Assembly: GCA_023451825.1 (NCBI GenBank)
Contig: JAEXYA010000047.1
Span: 1 to 53,376, forward strand
Direction: 5' to 3'
DNA length: 53,376 bases
Source: Pseudomonadota bacterium
GTDB taxonomy: Bacteria; Pseudomonadota; Alphaproteobacteria; Rhizobiales; Xanthobacteraceae
Position 1 is the first letter of the stretch. The number at the start of each line of letters is the position of its first letter. The notes under the pieces were generated by a model. It was not told where the DNA came from. It searched no databases and saw nothing but the letters and a program-made list of their open reading frames with translations. This document shows, one piece after another, positions 33,833 through 41,841 of the stretch. The translations under genes and the position numbers were made by a program.

Positions 33833-34110
33833 CGTACTTCTCCAAGAAACAGCCTGCCGGGTCTGAATGCATCAACACGATGCCGGCCATGGCTGTGCGT
33901 TGTTCCACACGACCTCCGTGCGGAACTATCCAATCTCAGCGAAGTCTAGGGCGAAGGGCTGCTTGTGCAGCTATCGGCGAAGTCAGAGCCGTCAAATCGA
34001 ATATGGCCTGACCATAGAGCAATCAACAGCGAATACAAGCCGCGCGCTAGCTGCCGCAAAATGTTCGCATGTTGGTTGTTTTTGTGGCTGCCTTCGTGCC
34101 GATGCATCAC
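33833..34110 (-). promoter_or_regulatory. Long leader and promoter region of the cold-shock gene
   Basis: There is no gene in this stretch of about 280 bases. At 33902-33926 the minus strand reads GTTCCGCACG-GAGGT-CGTGTGGAAC, a 10-bp stem with one G-U pair, whose loop holds a GAGG. It lies about 70 bases before the ribosome site. Regulation by leader folding is inferred, as for other csp genes. No clear promoter was seen. Confidence 0.45.
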
Positions 34111-34111
34111 G

Positions 34112-34139
34112 AAAACGGCCCGTGTGAACGGGCCGCTTT
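34112..34139 (-). terminator. Rho-independent terminator of leuC
   Basis: Minus strand CGGCCCG pairs with CGGGCCG around TTCACA and is followed by TTTTCG, 20 bases past the leuC stop. Confidence 0.85.
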
Positions 34140-34159
34140 GTTAGTTCATGCGGTGACGA

Positions 34160-35572
34160 TCACTGCCACTCGCGAATATCGACGAAGTGTCCCGCGATCG
34201 CAGCGGCGGCCGCCATCGCCGGCGACACCAGATGCGTCCGCCCCTTGTGACCCTGACGGCCTTCGAAGTTGCGGTTCGAGGTCGCAGCGCAACGCTCTTC
34301 CGGGCGCAGCTTGTCCGGGTTCATGGCCAGGCACATGGAGCATCCGGGCTCGCGCCATTCGAAGCCGGCCTTGATGAAGATCTTGTCGAGACCTTCGGCT
34401 TCCGCCTGCTCCTTCACCAGACCGGAGCCCGGCACGATCATGCCCGACACATTGCCGTTGATGGTCTTACCCTCGATCATCTTCGCGGCCGCGCGCATGT
34501 CCTCGATGCGGCCATTGGTGCAGGAGCCGATGAAGACGCGGTCGATCTTGATGTCCGTGATCTTCGTACCTGCCGTCAGGCCCATATAGGCCAGCGCGCG
34601 CTCCTTGGAGAGACGCTTGGCCTCGTCCGCGATATCGGCGGGATTCGGCACCTTGCCGGCGATCGAGATGACATCCTCAGGGCTGGTGCCCCAGGTGACG
34701 ATCGGCGGCAGCTTTGCGGCATCGAGACGAATCTCGTGATCGAAATGCGCGCCTTCATCGGTGCGCAGCGTGTTCCAGTAGGCCACGGCCTTGTCCCACT
34801 GCTCGCCCTTCGGCGACATCGGGCGACCCTTCAGGAATTCATACGCCACTTCGTCGGGCGCGATCAGGCCGGCGCGGGCGCCGCCTTCGATCGACATGTT
34901 GCAGACCGTCATGCGGCCTTCCATCGACAGCGAACGGATCGCCTCGCCGGCATATTCCAGCACGTAGCCGGTGCCGCCGGCGGTGCCGATCTCGCCGATG
35001 ATCGCCAAAATGATGTCCTTGGCCGTGACACCGTCGGGCAGCTTGCCGTCGACGGTGGCGCGCATGTTCTTCGCCTTCTTCTGGATCAGCGTCTGCGTCG
35101 CCAGAACGTGCTCGACTTCGGACGTGCCGATGCCATGCGCGAGCGCACCGAACGCGCCATGCGTGGAGGTATGGCTGTCGCCGCAGACCACTGTTGTGCC
35201 GGGCAGCGTAAAGCCCTGCTCGGGGCCGATGACATGGACGATGCCCTGTCGCTTGTCGAACTCGTTGTAATATTCGATGCCGAATTCGCGGACGTTCTCG
35301 GCCAGCGCCTTGATCTGCTCGGCGCTTTCCGGATCGGGATTGGGCTGCGTGCGATCGGTGGTCGGCACGTTGTGATCGACCACGGCCAGCGTCTTCGATG
35401 GCGCATGCACCTTGCGGCCGGCGGCGCGCAGGCCTTCGAACGCCTGCGGCGACGTCACTTCATGGACCAGATGACGATCGATATAGAGCAAACACGTTCC
35501 GTCATCGGCCTGCTCGACGACATGGTCGTCCCAGATCTTGTCGTACAGGGTGGTCGGCTTGGATGTTGTCAT
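34160..35572 (-). CDS. leuC: 3-isopropylmalate dehydratase large subunit
   Basis: 470 residues from MTTSKPTTLYDK. It holds the [4Fe-4S] cluster: the cysteines of GSCTNGRIEDMR and EPGCSMCLAMNPD are visible, together with CGDSHTSTHGAFGALAHGIGTSEVEHVLATQT and IVTWGTSPEDV. It needs LeuD from 28 kb. No ribosome site better than a weak AAAGACA was found before the ATG at 35572, although the longer frame upstream has no support either. A terminator follows. Confidence 0.97.
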   Translation of the reverse strand: MTTSKPTTLYDKIWDDHVVEQADDGTCLLYIDRHLVHEVTSPQAFEGLRAAGRKVHAPSKTLAVVDHNVPTTDRTQPNPDPESAEQIKALAENVREFGIEYYNEFDKRQGIVHVIGPEQGFTLPGTTVVCGDSHTSTHGAFGALAHGIGTSEVEHVLATQTLIQKKAKNMRATVDGKLPDGVTAKDIILAIIGEIGTAGGTGYVLEYAGEAIRSLSMEGRMTVCNMSIEGGARAGLIAPDEVAYEFLKGRPMSPKGEQWDKAVAYWNTLRTDEGAHFDHEIRLDAAKLPPIVTWGTSPEDVISIAGKVPNPADIADEAKRLSKERALAYMGLTAGTKITDIKIDRVFIGSCTNGRIEDMRAAAKMIEGKTINGNVSGMIVPGSGLVKEQAEAEGLDKIFIKAGFEWREPGCSMCLAMNPDKLRPEERCAATSNRNFEGRQGHKGRTHLVSPAMAAAAAIAGHFVDIREWQ

Positions 35573-35851
35573 TGTCTTTGAGCCTGACTTGGAATTTCTT
35601 CTTGGAAATGCGGATCTGTTGCTGCTGCCGATGTGGCCGCTCGGGCGGCGCAGGCGCGCAACGAGAGGAAGGCTTAACGCGTGAGATTGCTCACGCGCTT
35701 CTAAGCGCACCCACGATCGAGGTCGTGAAGCGACCGAAGAAGCGACCGGGCAAGCGGCTGTGATCGTCGATGACGATGCGCAGGGAGTGCTGGTGCAGGT
35801 CTAGAAACATTCCAGTCATATAGCATTCGATGGCGGGGACGCCAATGTGGC
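35573..35851 (-). promoter_or_regulatory. leuC upstream region, nothing recognised
   Basis: About 280 bases between the leuC start and a repeat, with no gene. On the minus strand I see no leucine-codon leader peptide and no terminator/antiterminator pair, so leucine attenuation is not supported by what is visible. A promoter must lie here but was not resolved. Confidence 0.3.
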
Positions 35852-35972
35852 TGTCATCCCGGCGAATGCCGGGATCCATACACGCTATCGTCATGAGGCG
35901 GCAGAACGGTTGAGGCCTGTGCTTCTAAACGACGTCGGAGGTTATGGATCCCGGCATTCGCCGGGATGACAG
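35852..35972. repeat. Palindromic repeat, TGTCATCCCGGCGAA family
   Basis: Opens TGTCATCCCGGCGAATGCCG and closes CGGCATTCGCCGGGATGACA; the centre contains the same CGGAGGTTATGGATCC box as the copies at 15169 and 43324. Confidence 0.9.
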
Positions 35973-36003
35973 GGGAGTTGGTATCGTCTTCCCCTGCTCC
36001 AAC

Positions 36004-36031
36004 AAAAAAGCGCGGCTTGCGCCGCGCTTTT
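36004..36031 (-). terminator. Rho-independent terminator of rplS
   Basis: Minus strand AAAAGCGCGGC pairs with GCCGCGCTTTT around GCAA and continues TTTTTTG. It lies 35 bases past the rplS stop. Confidence 0.9.
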
Positions 36032-36065
36032 CCGAAATTCCAAAATCTTCGCGAGCTGCGAAAGA

Positions 36066-36464
36066 TTACTCGGCGGCAGCCGCGACCTTGGCCTTGGCGG
36101 GGCGTTCGGTCTTCTTTTCGGTGATGCGGGCCGACTTGCCGCGCAGGTCGCGCAGGTAATACAGCTTGGCGCGACGCACCTTGCCGCGGCGCACGACCTT
36201 GATCGAGTCGATCATCGGGGAGAGAATCGGGAAAACGCGCTCGACACCCTCGCCATACGAAATCTTGCGAACGGTGAAGCTTTCATTGATGCCACCGCCG
36301 TTGCGGCCGATGCAGACGCCTTCATAGGCCTGCACGCGGGAACGCTCGCCTTCGACAACCTTGACGTTGACGATGACGGTGTCGCCCGGACCGAATTCCG
36401 GAATCGACTTGGTTGCGGAAAGGCGATCGAACTGCTCTTTTTCGAGCGTCTGAATGATGTTCAT
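36066..36464 (-). CDS. rplS: 50S ribosomal protein L19
   Basis: 132 residues from MNIIQTLEKEQ with GGAGA before the ATG. The conserved core GPGDTVIVNVKVVEGERSRVQAYEGVCIGRNG, FTVRKISYGEGVERVFP and KVRRAKLYYLRDLRGKSARI is complete, followed by an Ala/Lys-rich tail. L19 sits at the 30S-50S interface. It follows trmD by 122 bases in the ribosome/SRP cluster. Confidence 0.97.
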   Translation of the reverse strand: MNIIQTLEKEQFDRLSATKSIPEFGPGDTVIVNVKVVEGERSRVQAYEGVCIGRNGGGINESFTVRKISYGEGVERVFPILSPMIDSIKVVRRGKVRRAKLYYLRDLRGKSARITEKKTERPAKAKVAAAAE

Positions 36465-36586
36465 CGAAATCTCCATCGGCGGCGCGCCCAGACGTCGGCG
36501 CGGGCTGCGCTCGAAACTCTTACCCTGCCAGTGCACGGATGTGGCGCGTCTCTACAGCAAAGCAAAGCCGTTGTCACCCGTCTGTG

Positions 36587-37342
36587 TCACTCGCGCGTCG
36601 TGAATTTTGGCGATTTTCGCTTCTTGCCCGATTCTGGCGCTTTCGGACGCGCTGCCCACAGATCGGGCCGCCGTTTTTCCGTCAAAGCCTCGGATTCCGC
36701 GAGACGCCAGGCCGCGACCTTGGCGTGATCGCCGGAAGTTAGGACATCCGGGATCAAGCGGCCTTCGAATACCTGCGGACGAGTGTATTGCGGGTATTCC
36801 AGTAACCCATGAGAGAAGCTTTCGTCCGAACCGGATTCGAGCTTGCCCATGACGCCCGGCAACAGCCGGACGCAGGCGTCGATCAGCGTCATCGCAGCAA
36901 TTTCGCCGCCGGACAGCACGTAATCACCGATCGAGATCTCTTCGAGCTCGCGGGCGTCGATGACGCGCTGGTCGATACCCTCGAACCGGCCGCAGACGAT
37001 CAGTGGCCCCGGCCCGACGGCGAGTTCCGCCACCCGCGCCTGGGTCAATGGCCGACCACGCGGGCTCATCATCAGTTTCGGGCGCTCGTTTGCGGCATCG
37101 ACGGCGTCGATCGCGGCGGCCAGCACATCGGCGCGCAGCACCATGCCCGGCCCGCCGCCGGCCGGCGTGTCATCGACGCTGCGATGCTTGTCCGTGGCCG
37201 AGGCGCGGATGTCGCGCGCCTCCAGCGACCACAGGCCGGAGGCGAGAGCGCGGCCGGCCAGGCTGACGCCGAGCGGCCCCGGAAACATCTCGGGAAACAG
37301 CGTCAGCACGGTCGCGCGCCAGGGAATGGATAAAGCAGTCAT
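36587..37342 (-). CDS. trmD: tRNA (guanine-37-N1)-methyltransferase
   Basis: 251 residues. It methylates G37 of tRNAs with AdoMet to prevent frameshifting. The N-terminal ATVLTLFPEMFPGPLG, the knot-forming TPAGGGPGMVLRADV and GRFEGIDQRVID, and the deep-knot SIGDYVLSGGEIAAMTLIDA are intact, as is the C-terminal LLEYPQYTRP. Its usual upstream neighbour rimM is displaced 1.6 kb away by the hxlR/qorB pair. Confidence 0.97.
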   Translation of the reverse strand: MTALSIPWRATVLTLFPEMFPGPLGVSLAGRALASGLWSLEARDIRASATDKHRSVDDTPAGGGPGMVLRADVLAAAIDAVDAANERPKLMMSPRGRPLTQARVAELAVGPGPLIVCGRFEGIDQRVIDARELEEISIGDYVLSGGEIAAMTLIDACVRLLPGVMGKLESGSDESFSHGLLEYPQYTRPQVFEGRLIPDVLTSGDHAKVAAWRLAESEALTEKRRPDLWAARPKAPESGKKRKSPKFTTRE

Positions 37343-37384
37343 GGCTCTCCATCGCGCGTTGCGCGCGAGGCGTCAAACGGAGCA

Positions 37385-37807
37385 TCAAGCCGCTGCCACA
37401 TGTTCGCTGGTGTCGCCGGCATCGAACGCGGCGCGGGAGGCCTTGATCTCTGCGAAACTGCGCTCGGCCCAATCGATGAGCGTCGCCAGCGGCACCATCG
37501 CGGAATGGCCCAGCGGCGACAGGCGATATTCGACCGAAGGCGGTTTGGTCGGGAAGACATGCCGGGTGATGAGCCCGTCACGCTGCAGGTCGCGCAGGGA
37601 CTGGGTGAGCATCCGCTTGGAGATATCGGGCACGGCGCGATGCAGTTCGCTGAAGCGGCGCGGCTTCGCGGCCAGCGCTACCAGCAGCAGCGAGGTCCAT
37701 TTGTCGCCGATGCGGTCCAGCACATTGCGGACCGGGCAGGCCTCGGCATCGAAACCCTGCGCCTGCCATTCCTCAAAACGGGTCGCCAGCGTCGCATCAT
37801 TCGGCAT
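37385..37807 (-). CDS. HxlR-family transcriptional regulator
   Basis: 140 residues with the HxlR winged helix: CPVRNVLDRIGDKWTSLLLVALA, RRFSELHRAVPDISKRMLTQSLRDLQRDGLI and VEYRLSPLGHSAM. The Cys24 of the CPV motif is the position that senses thiols or electrophiles in several relatives. It is divergent from a QorB-like oxidoreductase across 132 bases, the same arrangement as E. coli ytfH and ytfG, so it probably represses that gene and itself. Confidence 0.92.
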   Translation of the reverse strand: MPNDATLATRFEEWQAQGFDAEACPVRNVLDRIGDKWTSLLLVALAAKPRRFSELHRAVPDISKRMLTQSLRDLQRDGLITRHVFPTKPPSVEYRLSPLGHSAMVPLATLIDWAERSFAEIKASRAAFDAGDTSEHVAAA

Positions 37808-37842
37808 CGGGTGGCTCCTTCGGGCCAGAGGGAGGTCACTTT

Positions 37843-37853
37843 CAGGTAACCTG
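37843..37853. promoter_or_regulatory. Palindrome in the hxlR/qorB intergenic region
   Basis: CAGGTAACCTG is a perfect 11-base palindrome 35 bases before the hxlR start, and GGTCTC / GAGACC boxes recur nearer the qorB start (37889-37936). Either could be the regulator's operator; this is inferred from position. Confidence 0.35.
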
Positions 37854-37939
37854 GCGAGAAAAACGTGCCTCCTTACAAAGGCATTCGGCGGTCTCTATTC
37901 AAGACCTATCTCCAAACGGAGACCTTACAGGAGACCGCC

Positions 37940-38806
37940 ATGTCGAACCACCGTATTCTCGTCACCGCCGCCGGCGGCCAGCTCGGCCGCCTCACGATCG
38001 AGGCGCTGCTGAAGCGCGTTCCGGCCGGCCAGATCGTCGCCGGCCTGCGCGATCCGGCCAAGGGCGCCGATTTCGCCGCAAGGGGCATCACGGTCGTCGC
38101 AGCCGATTACAGCAAGCCGGAAACGCTGGACGCCGCTCTCAAAGGCATCGACCGCGTGCTGCTGATCTCCTCGAACGAGCTCGGCCACCGCGTAGCGCAG
38201 CACCGCAATGTGATCGACGCTGCCAAACGCGCCGGCGTGAAGCTGATCGCCTATACGAGTGTGCTGCGCGCGGACACCTCGAAGCTGTCGGTTGCGCAGG
38301 AGCATCTGCCGACGGAAGAGCTGATCCGCGCCTCGGGCGTGCCATTCGTGATGCTGCGGAATGGCTGGTACACGGAGAACTACACGGCTTCGATCCCGGC
38401 CGCGTTGGCGCATGATGCGCTGGTCAGCAGCGCCCGGGATGGCCGCATCGCATCGGCCTCACGTGAGGATTATGCGGCGGCTGCAGCGGCTGCACTGGTG
38501 GAAGAAGGTCACGCCGGCAAGGTCTATGAGTTGGCCGGCGACGAAGCCTTTACGCTGGATGACTTTGCGGCGGAGATCAGCAAGCAGGCCGGAAAAACGA
38601 TTCCGTATGTCCGCCTGCCGGAGGCTGAATTCAAGGCGATCATGCTCGGCGCAGGATTGCCGGAAGAACTGGCGGAGCTGATCGCGACATCCAACACGGC
38701 TGCGGCGGATGGCGCGCTATTCGATAACGGGCATGTGCTCAGCAAGCTGATCGGGCGCAAGACGACGCCGTTTGCGGAGACGATCAAGGAGGCGATGACG
38801 GGATAA
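37940..38806 (+). CDS. NAD(P)H:quinone oxidoreductase type 2 (QorB/NmrA-like SDR)
   Basis: 288 residues of the atypical short-chain dehydrogenase (NmrA) group. The NADP-binding ILVTAAGGQLGRLTIEALL opens the Rossmann fold, with VLLISSNELGHRVAQHRNVIDAAKRAGVKLIAYTSVLRAD and the quinone-side RNGWYTENYTASIPAAL. ACAGGAGAC precedes the ATG. Divergent pairing with an HxlR regulator matches E. coli qorB/ytfH, so the enzyme probably detoxifies quinones by two-electron reduction. Confidence 0.88.
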   Translation: MSNHRILVTAAGGQLGRLTIEALLKRVPAGQIVAGLRDPAKGADFAARGITVVAADYSKPETLDAALKGIDRVLLISSNELGHRVAQHRNVIDAAKRAGVKLIAYTSVLRADTSKLSVAQEHLPTEELIRASGVPFVMLRNGWYTENYTASIPAALAHDALVSSARDGRIASASREDYAAAAAAALVEEGHAGKVYELAGDEAFTLDDFAAEISKQAGKTIPYVRLPEAEFKAIMLGAGLPEELAELIATSNTAAADGALFDNGHVLSKLIGRKTTPFAETIKEAMTG

Positions 38807-38814
38807 CTCGACTT

Positions 38815-38917
38815 CGTAGGATGGGTTAGCGCAGGCGCAAAGCGCCGGAGCGTAACCCATCAGCCGAGTTTGCCACGGGGTAAAGCGATGGGTTTCGCTT
38901 CGCTCTACCCATCCTAT
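38815..38917. repeat. Palindromic repeat, CGTAGGATGGGT family
   Basis: CGTAGGATGGGTTAGCGCAG to CGCTCTACCCATCCTATGG with an inner AACCCATC/GATGGGTT pair, as in the copy at 25369. It separates the converging qorB and rimM genes. Confidence 0.88.
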
Positions 38918-38929
38918 GGCGGCGGCGCT

Positions 38930-39457
38930 TTAACGCTCCGCCGCTTCTGGCCCGTCGCCTTCGATCTCGCCGGGCATCTCGATCACCACACGGCCAGCGG
39001 CGATATCCACGGTCGGCACCACCGCACCCGTAAACGGCAGCAACAGTGTCGGTCCGGACGGCGGTGCGATCTCGATGATGTCGCCGGCGCCGAAATCATG
39101 CATGGCGACGACACGGCCGATCGCCTCGCCGGCGGCATTCACCGCGGCGAGTCCGATCAGGTCGGCGTGATAATACTCACCATCTTCGGTGTCGGGCAGC
39201 GCATCGCGCGCCACATAGAGCTCGACACCATTGAGGCGGGCGGCTTCATCGCGGTCGGTGACGCCTTTCAGCGTCGCCACCAGATGGCCCTTGGCCTCAC
39301 GCACATTGTCGATCTCGATGGTCCGCTTGCCGTCCTTGGTGGCAAGCGGGCCGTAGTCGAGCACGGCATAGGGATCTTCCGTAAAAGTCCATAGCCGGAC
39401 CTGGCCGCGCACCCCGTGCGGCGCGCCGATGCGCGCGAGGCAGATGTGCGCGGTCAC
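38930..39457 (-). CDS. rimM: 16S rRNA maturation protein RimM
   Basis: 175 residues. The RimM N-terminal barrel (ICLARIGAPHGVRGQVRLWTFTEDP) and the PRC-barrel half (EYYHADLIGLAAVNAAGEAIGRVVAMHDFGAGDIIEI and LLPFTGAVVPTVDIAAGRVVIEMPGEIEGD) are both complete. It helps 30S assembly by binding S19. It follows rpsP by three bases; downstream it now faces a repeat and the inserted pair instead of trmD. Confidence 0.96.
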   Translation of the reverse strand: MTAHICLARIGAPHGVRGQVRLWTFTEDPYAVLDYGPLATKDGKRTIEIDNVREAKGHLVATLKGVTDRDEAARLNGVELYVARDALPDTEDGEYYHADLIGLAAVNAAGEAIGRVVAMHDFGAGDIIEIAPPSGPTLLLPFTGAVVPTVDIAAGRVVIEMPGEIEGDGPEAAER

Positions 39458-39460
39458 GTC

Positions 39461-39781
39461 TTACTTGCCTTCAGCGGCCTTGCGCTCCTTGCGCGGCACG
39501 GCCTTCTCGGGATTGTTGCGCGGCTCGCGCTTCTTGACGCCGGCGGCATCGAGGAAGCGGGACACGCGGTCCGACGGCTGCGCACCCTTGGCGAGCCAGG
39601 CCTTCACCTTCTCCATGTCGAGCTTCAGGCGCAGCTCGTTGTCCTTGGCAAGCAGCGGGTTGAAGTAGCCGAGACGCTCGATGAAGCGGCCATCGCGCGG
39701 GAAGCGCGAGTCGGCGACGACGACGTGATAGACGGGACGCTTCTTGGTGCCTGCGCGGGCGAGGCGGATGACGACGGACAT
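39461..39781 (-). CDS. rpsP: 30S ribosomal protein S16
   Basis: 106 residues: SVVIRLARAGTKKRPVYHVVVADSRFPRDGRFIERLGYFNPLL is the full S16 core, followed by a longer Lys/Arg/Ala-rich tail (about 80-106), usual in alphaproteobacteria. It lies between ffh and rimM, and a GGAG-type site precedes the ATG. Confidence 0.97.
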   Translation of the reverse strand: MSVVIRLARAGTKKRPVYHVVVADSRFPRDGRFIERLGYFNPLLAKDNELRLKLDMEKVKAWLAKGAQPSDRVSRFLDAAGVKKREPRNNPEKAVPRKERKAAEGK

Positions 39782-39824
39782 GGGTAGCTCCTAGATATTC
39801 GTTCGAATGTGATTTGAGAGTTCG

Positions 39825-41339
39825 TTATTTCTTTTTCCCGAAACCGGGAAAGCCGCCGAGACCCGGCAGCGTTGGTTTGCCCAAGCCAGGCAGGCCCGGG
39901 AAATTCTTCGGCAGGTCAGGCAGCGCGCCCGGCCCCTGCGGCATCTTCTCGGCCATCGCCTTGACCTGCTCGGGCGACGGCATGGCGCCGCCGCCAAAGC
40001 CCATGGCCTGGGCGAGGCCGGCCATCGGGCCGCGCTTGCCGGAGCCCATGGCCTTCATCATGTCGGCCATGTTCCGGTGCATCTTCAGCACCTTGTTGAC
40101 TTCCTCGACCTTCAGGCCGGCACCCGCAGCGATGCGCTTCTTGCGGCTGGCCTTGAGGATGTCGGGCGACTTGCGCTCCTGACGCGTCATCGAATCGATG
40201 ACGGCGATCTGGCGCTTCACCACGCGGTCGTCGAGACCGGCCGCGGCGATCTGGTTCTTCATCTTGGCGATGCCGGGCATCATGCCCATCAGGCCGGACA
40301 GACCACCCATATTGGTCATCTGGATGAGCTGCTCGCGCATGTCGTTCAGGTCGAACTGACCCTTGCGCATGCGCTCGGCGGTGCGGGCTGCCTTTTCGGC
40401 GTCGATGCTGGCGGCGGCCTTCTCGACCAGCGAGACGACGTCGCCCATGCCGAGAATGCGGCCGGCGATGCGGCTCGGATGGAAATCTTCCAGCGCATCG
40501 GTCTTTTCGCCGGTGCCGATCAGCTTGATCGGCTTGCCGGTGACGGCACGCATCGACAGCGCCGCGCCGCCGCGGCCGTCGCCGTCCACGCGGGTCAGCA
40601 CGATGCCGGTGAGGCCGACGCGCTCGTTGAAGGAGCGCGCGAGATTGACGGCGTCCTGACCGGTCAGCGAATCCGCGACCAGCAGCACTTCATGCGGATT
40701 GGCGGTCGACTTGATGGTCGCCGCTTCCTGCATCATGTCTTCGTCGAGGGTGGTACGGCCGGCGGTGTCGAGCAGCACGATGTCGTAGCCGCCGAGCTTC
40801 GCCGCCTCGATGGCGCGCTTGGCGATCTGTGCGGGCTGCTGGCCGGCGACGATCGGCAGGGTCGGCACGTCGAGATCGCGGCCGAGCACCGCGAGCTGCT
40901 CCATGGCGGCCGGGCGATAGACGTCGAGCGAGGCCATCAGCACCTTGCGCTTGTCGCGCTGGGTGAGGCGGCGGGCGAGTTTTGCGGTGGTGGTGGTCTT
41001 ACCGGAGCCCTGCAGACCGACCATCATGATGGCGACCGGCGGGACCGCATTGAAATCGAGGCCGCCCTCGCCTTCGCCGCCAAGTGTGGCAACCAGCTCG
41101 TCATGGACGATCTTGACGACCATCTGGCCGGGCTTGACCGACTTGACGATGGTGGCGCCGACGGCCTGCTCGCGGACGCGATCGGTGAAGGAGCGGACCA
41201 CGTCGAGCGCGACGTCGGCCTCGAGCAGCGCGCGGCGCACTTCGCGCATGGCGGAATCGACATCGGCCTCCGACAGCGCACCGCGCCCGGTGAGCTTATC
41301 GAGAATTCCGCCAAGCCGTTCCGACAGATTGTCGAACAT
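39825..41339 (-). CDS. ffh: Signal recognition particle protein Ffh (SRP54)
   Basis: 504 residues from MFDNLSERLGG. N domain about 1-90; GTPase domain with P-loop GLQGSGKTTTTAK (108-120), LDVYRPAAMEQL, VLLDTAGRTTLDEDMM and LTRVDGDGRGGAALS; Met-rich M domain from about 325 (MTNMGGLSGLMGMMPGIAKMKN), which binds signal peptides and the 4.5S RNA. It guides membrane proteins to FtsY, which is not in the window. It is the first gene of the ffh-rpsP-rimM group. Confidence 0.97.
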   Translation of the reverse strand: MFDNLSERLGGILDKLTGRGALSEADVDSAMREVRRALLEADVALDVVRSFTDRVREQAVGATIVKSVKPGQMVVKIVHDELVATLGGEGEGGLDFNAVPPVAIMMVGLQGSGKTTTTAKLARRLTQRDKRKVLMASLDVYRPAAMEQLAVLGRDLDVPTLPIVAGQQPAQIAKRAIEAAKLGGYDIVLLDTAGRTTLDEDMMQEAATIKSTANPHEVLLVADSLTGQDAVNLARSFNERVGLTGIVLTRVDGDGRGGAALSMRAVTGKPIKLIGTGEKTDALEDFHPSRIAGRILGMGDVVSLVEKAAASIDAEKAARTAERMRKGQFDLNDMREQLIQMTNMGGLSGLMGMMPGIAKMKNQIAAAGLDDRVVKRQIAVIDSMTRQERKSPDILKASRKKRIAAGAGLKVEEVNKVLKMHRNMADMMKAMGSGKRGPMAGLAQAMGFGGGAMPSPEQVKAMAEKMPQGPGALPDLPKNFPGLPGLGKPTLPGLGGFPGFGKKK

Positions 41340-41540
41340 CGCGTACCGTTTCCGAATGCCACCTCGACGAGATGGCGATGAACAAAACACTTTCGCGCCC
41401 GAGGGCGCATCGCGCTGTCGGGCGTTGACCTCCGGCCTCATGGACCGGTCGGCGGGTCGAAAAGAAGACTTTCCGAGAATTTGGAGGGCTTAATGACGGG
41501 GAATGGCCGGGAAGTCAATGACCGGCGATGGAACCAGAAG

Positions 41541-41569
41541 GTGTATTGGGCCCGGAAAGGTGTTATAAT
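41541..41569 (+). promoter_or_regulatory. Strong -10 promoter of the second toxin-antitoxin pair
   Basis: A perfect TATAAT at 41564-41569, rare in this GC-rich window, lies 26 bases before the antitoxin ATG. The -35 position 17 bases upstream reads GTGTAT, a poor match, as is common for self-repressed promoters with an activator-free basal level. Confidence 0.6.
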
Positions 41570-41594
41570 GCGTGTATCACGGAGCTGAAGCGCC

Positions 41595-41840
41595 ATGAAA
41601 TATGTCAGCCTTGCAGATGCCCGGGCCAATATAGCCGCCTTGCTCGACGAGGTGGAGCGAGGCGAAACGGTAGCGATCAATCGCGAGGGCAAGTCCCCGG
41701 ACGCGTCCGACGACTGGGACGAGGCGCGCCGCGAACGAGCCAGGGAAGCGGTCGAGCGGCTTCGCCAGATGAGGGAGACGGCGCCGCGAGCAACCGTTGA
41801 AGAAATTCTCCAGTGGCGCGACGAAGGGCGGCGCTACTGA
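41595..41840 (+). CDS. Phd/YefM-type antitoxin with a shortened middle
   Basis: 81 residues. MKYVSLADARANIAALLDEVERGETVAINREGK is the normal Phd/YefM DNA-binding head, but the P-V-A-R-L segment that normally follows G-K is missing: the sequence passes directly to SPDASDDWDEARRERA and ends with the toxin-binding TVEEILQWRDEGRRY. A short in-frame deletion of about 10-15 residues would explain this. It is followed one base later by a PIN-domain toxin. Confidence 0.8.
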   Translation: MKYVSLADARANIAALLDEVERGETVAINREGKSPDASDDWDEARRERAREAVERLRQMRETAPRATVEEILQWRDEGRRY

Positions 41841-41841
41841 C

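Noticed and set aside
34187..35581. Plus-strand open frame of 464 codons across leuC
   Set aside because: It is the shadow of leuC, which carries all iron-sulfur motifs.
35573..35851. Leucine leader peptide or attenuator before leuC
   Set aside because: No short frame with leucine runs and no alternative hairpins were found.
40077..41381. Plus-strand open frame of 434 codons across ffh
   Set aside because: Shadow of ffh; composition is Asp/His/Arg-rich with no domain.
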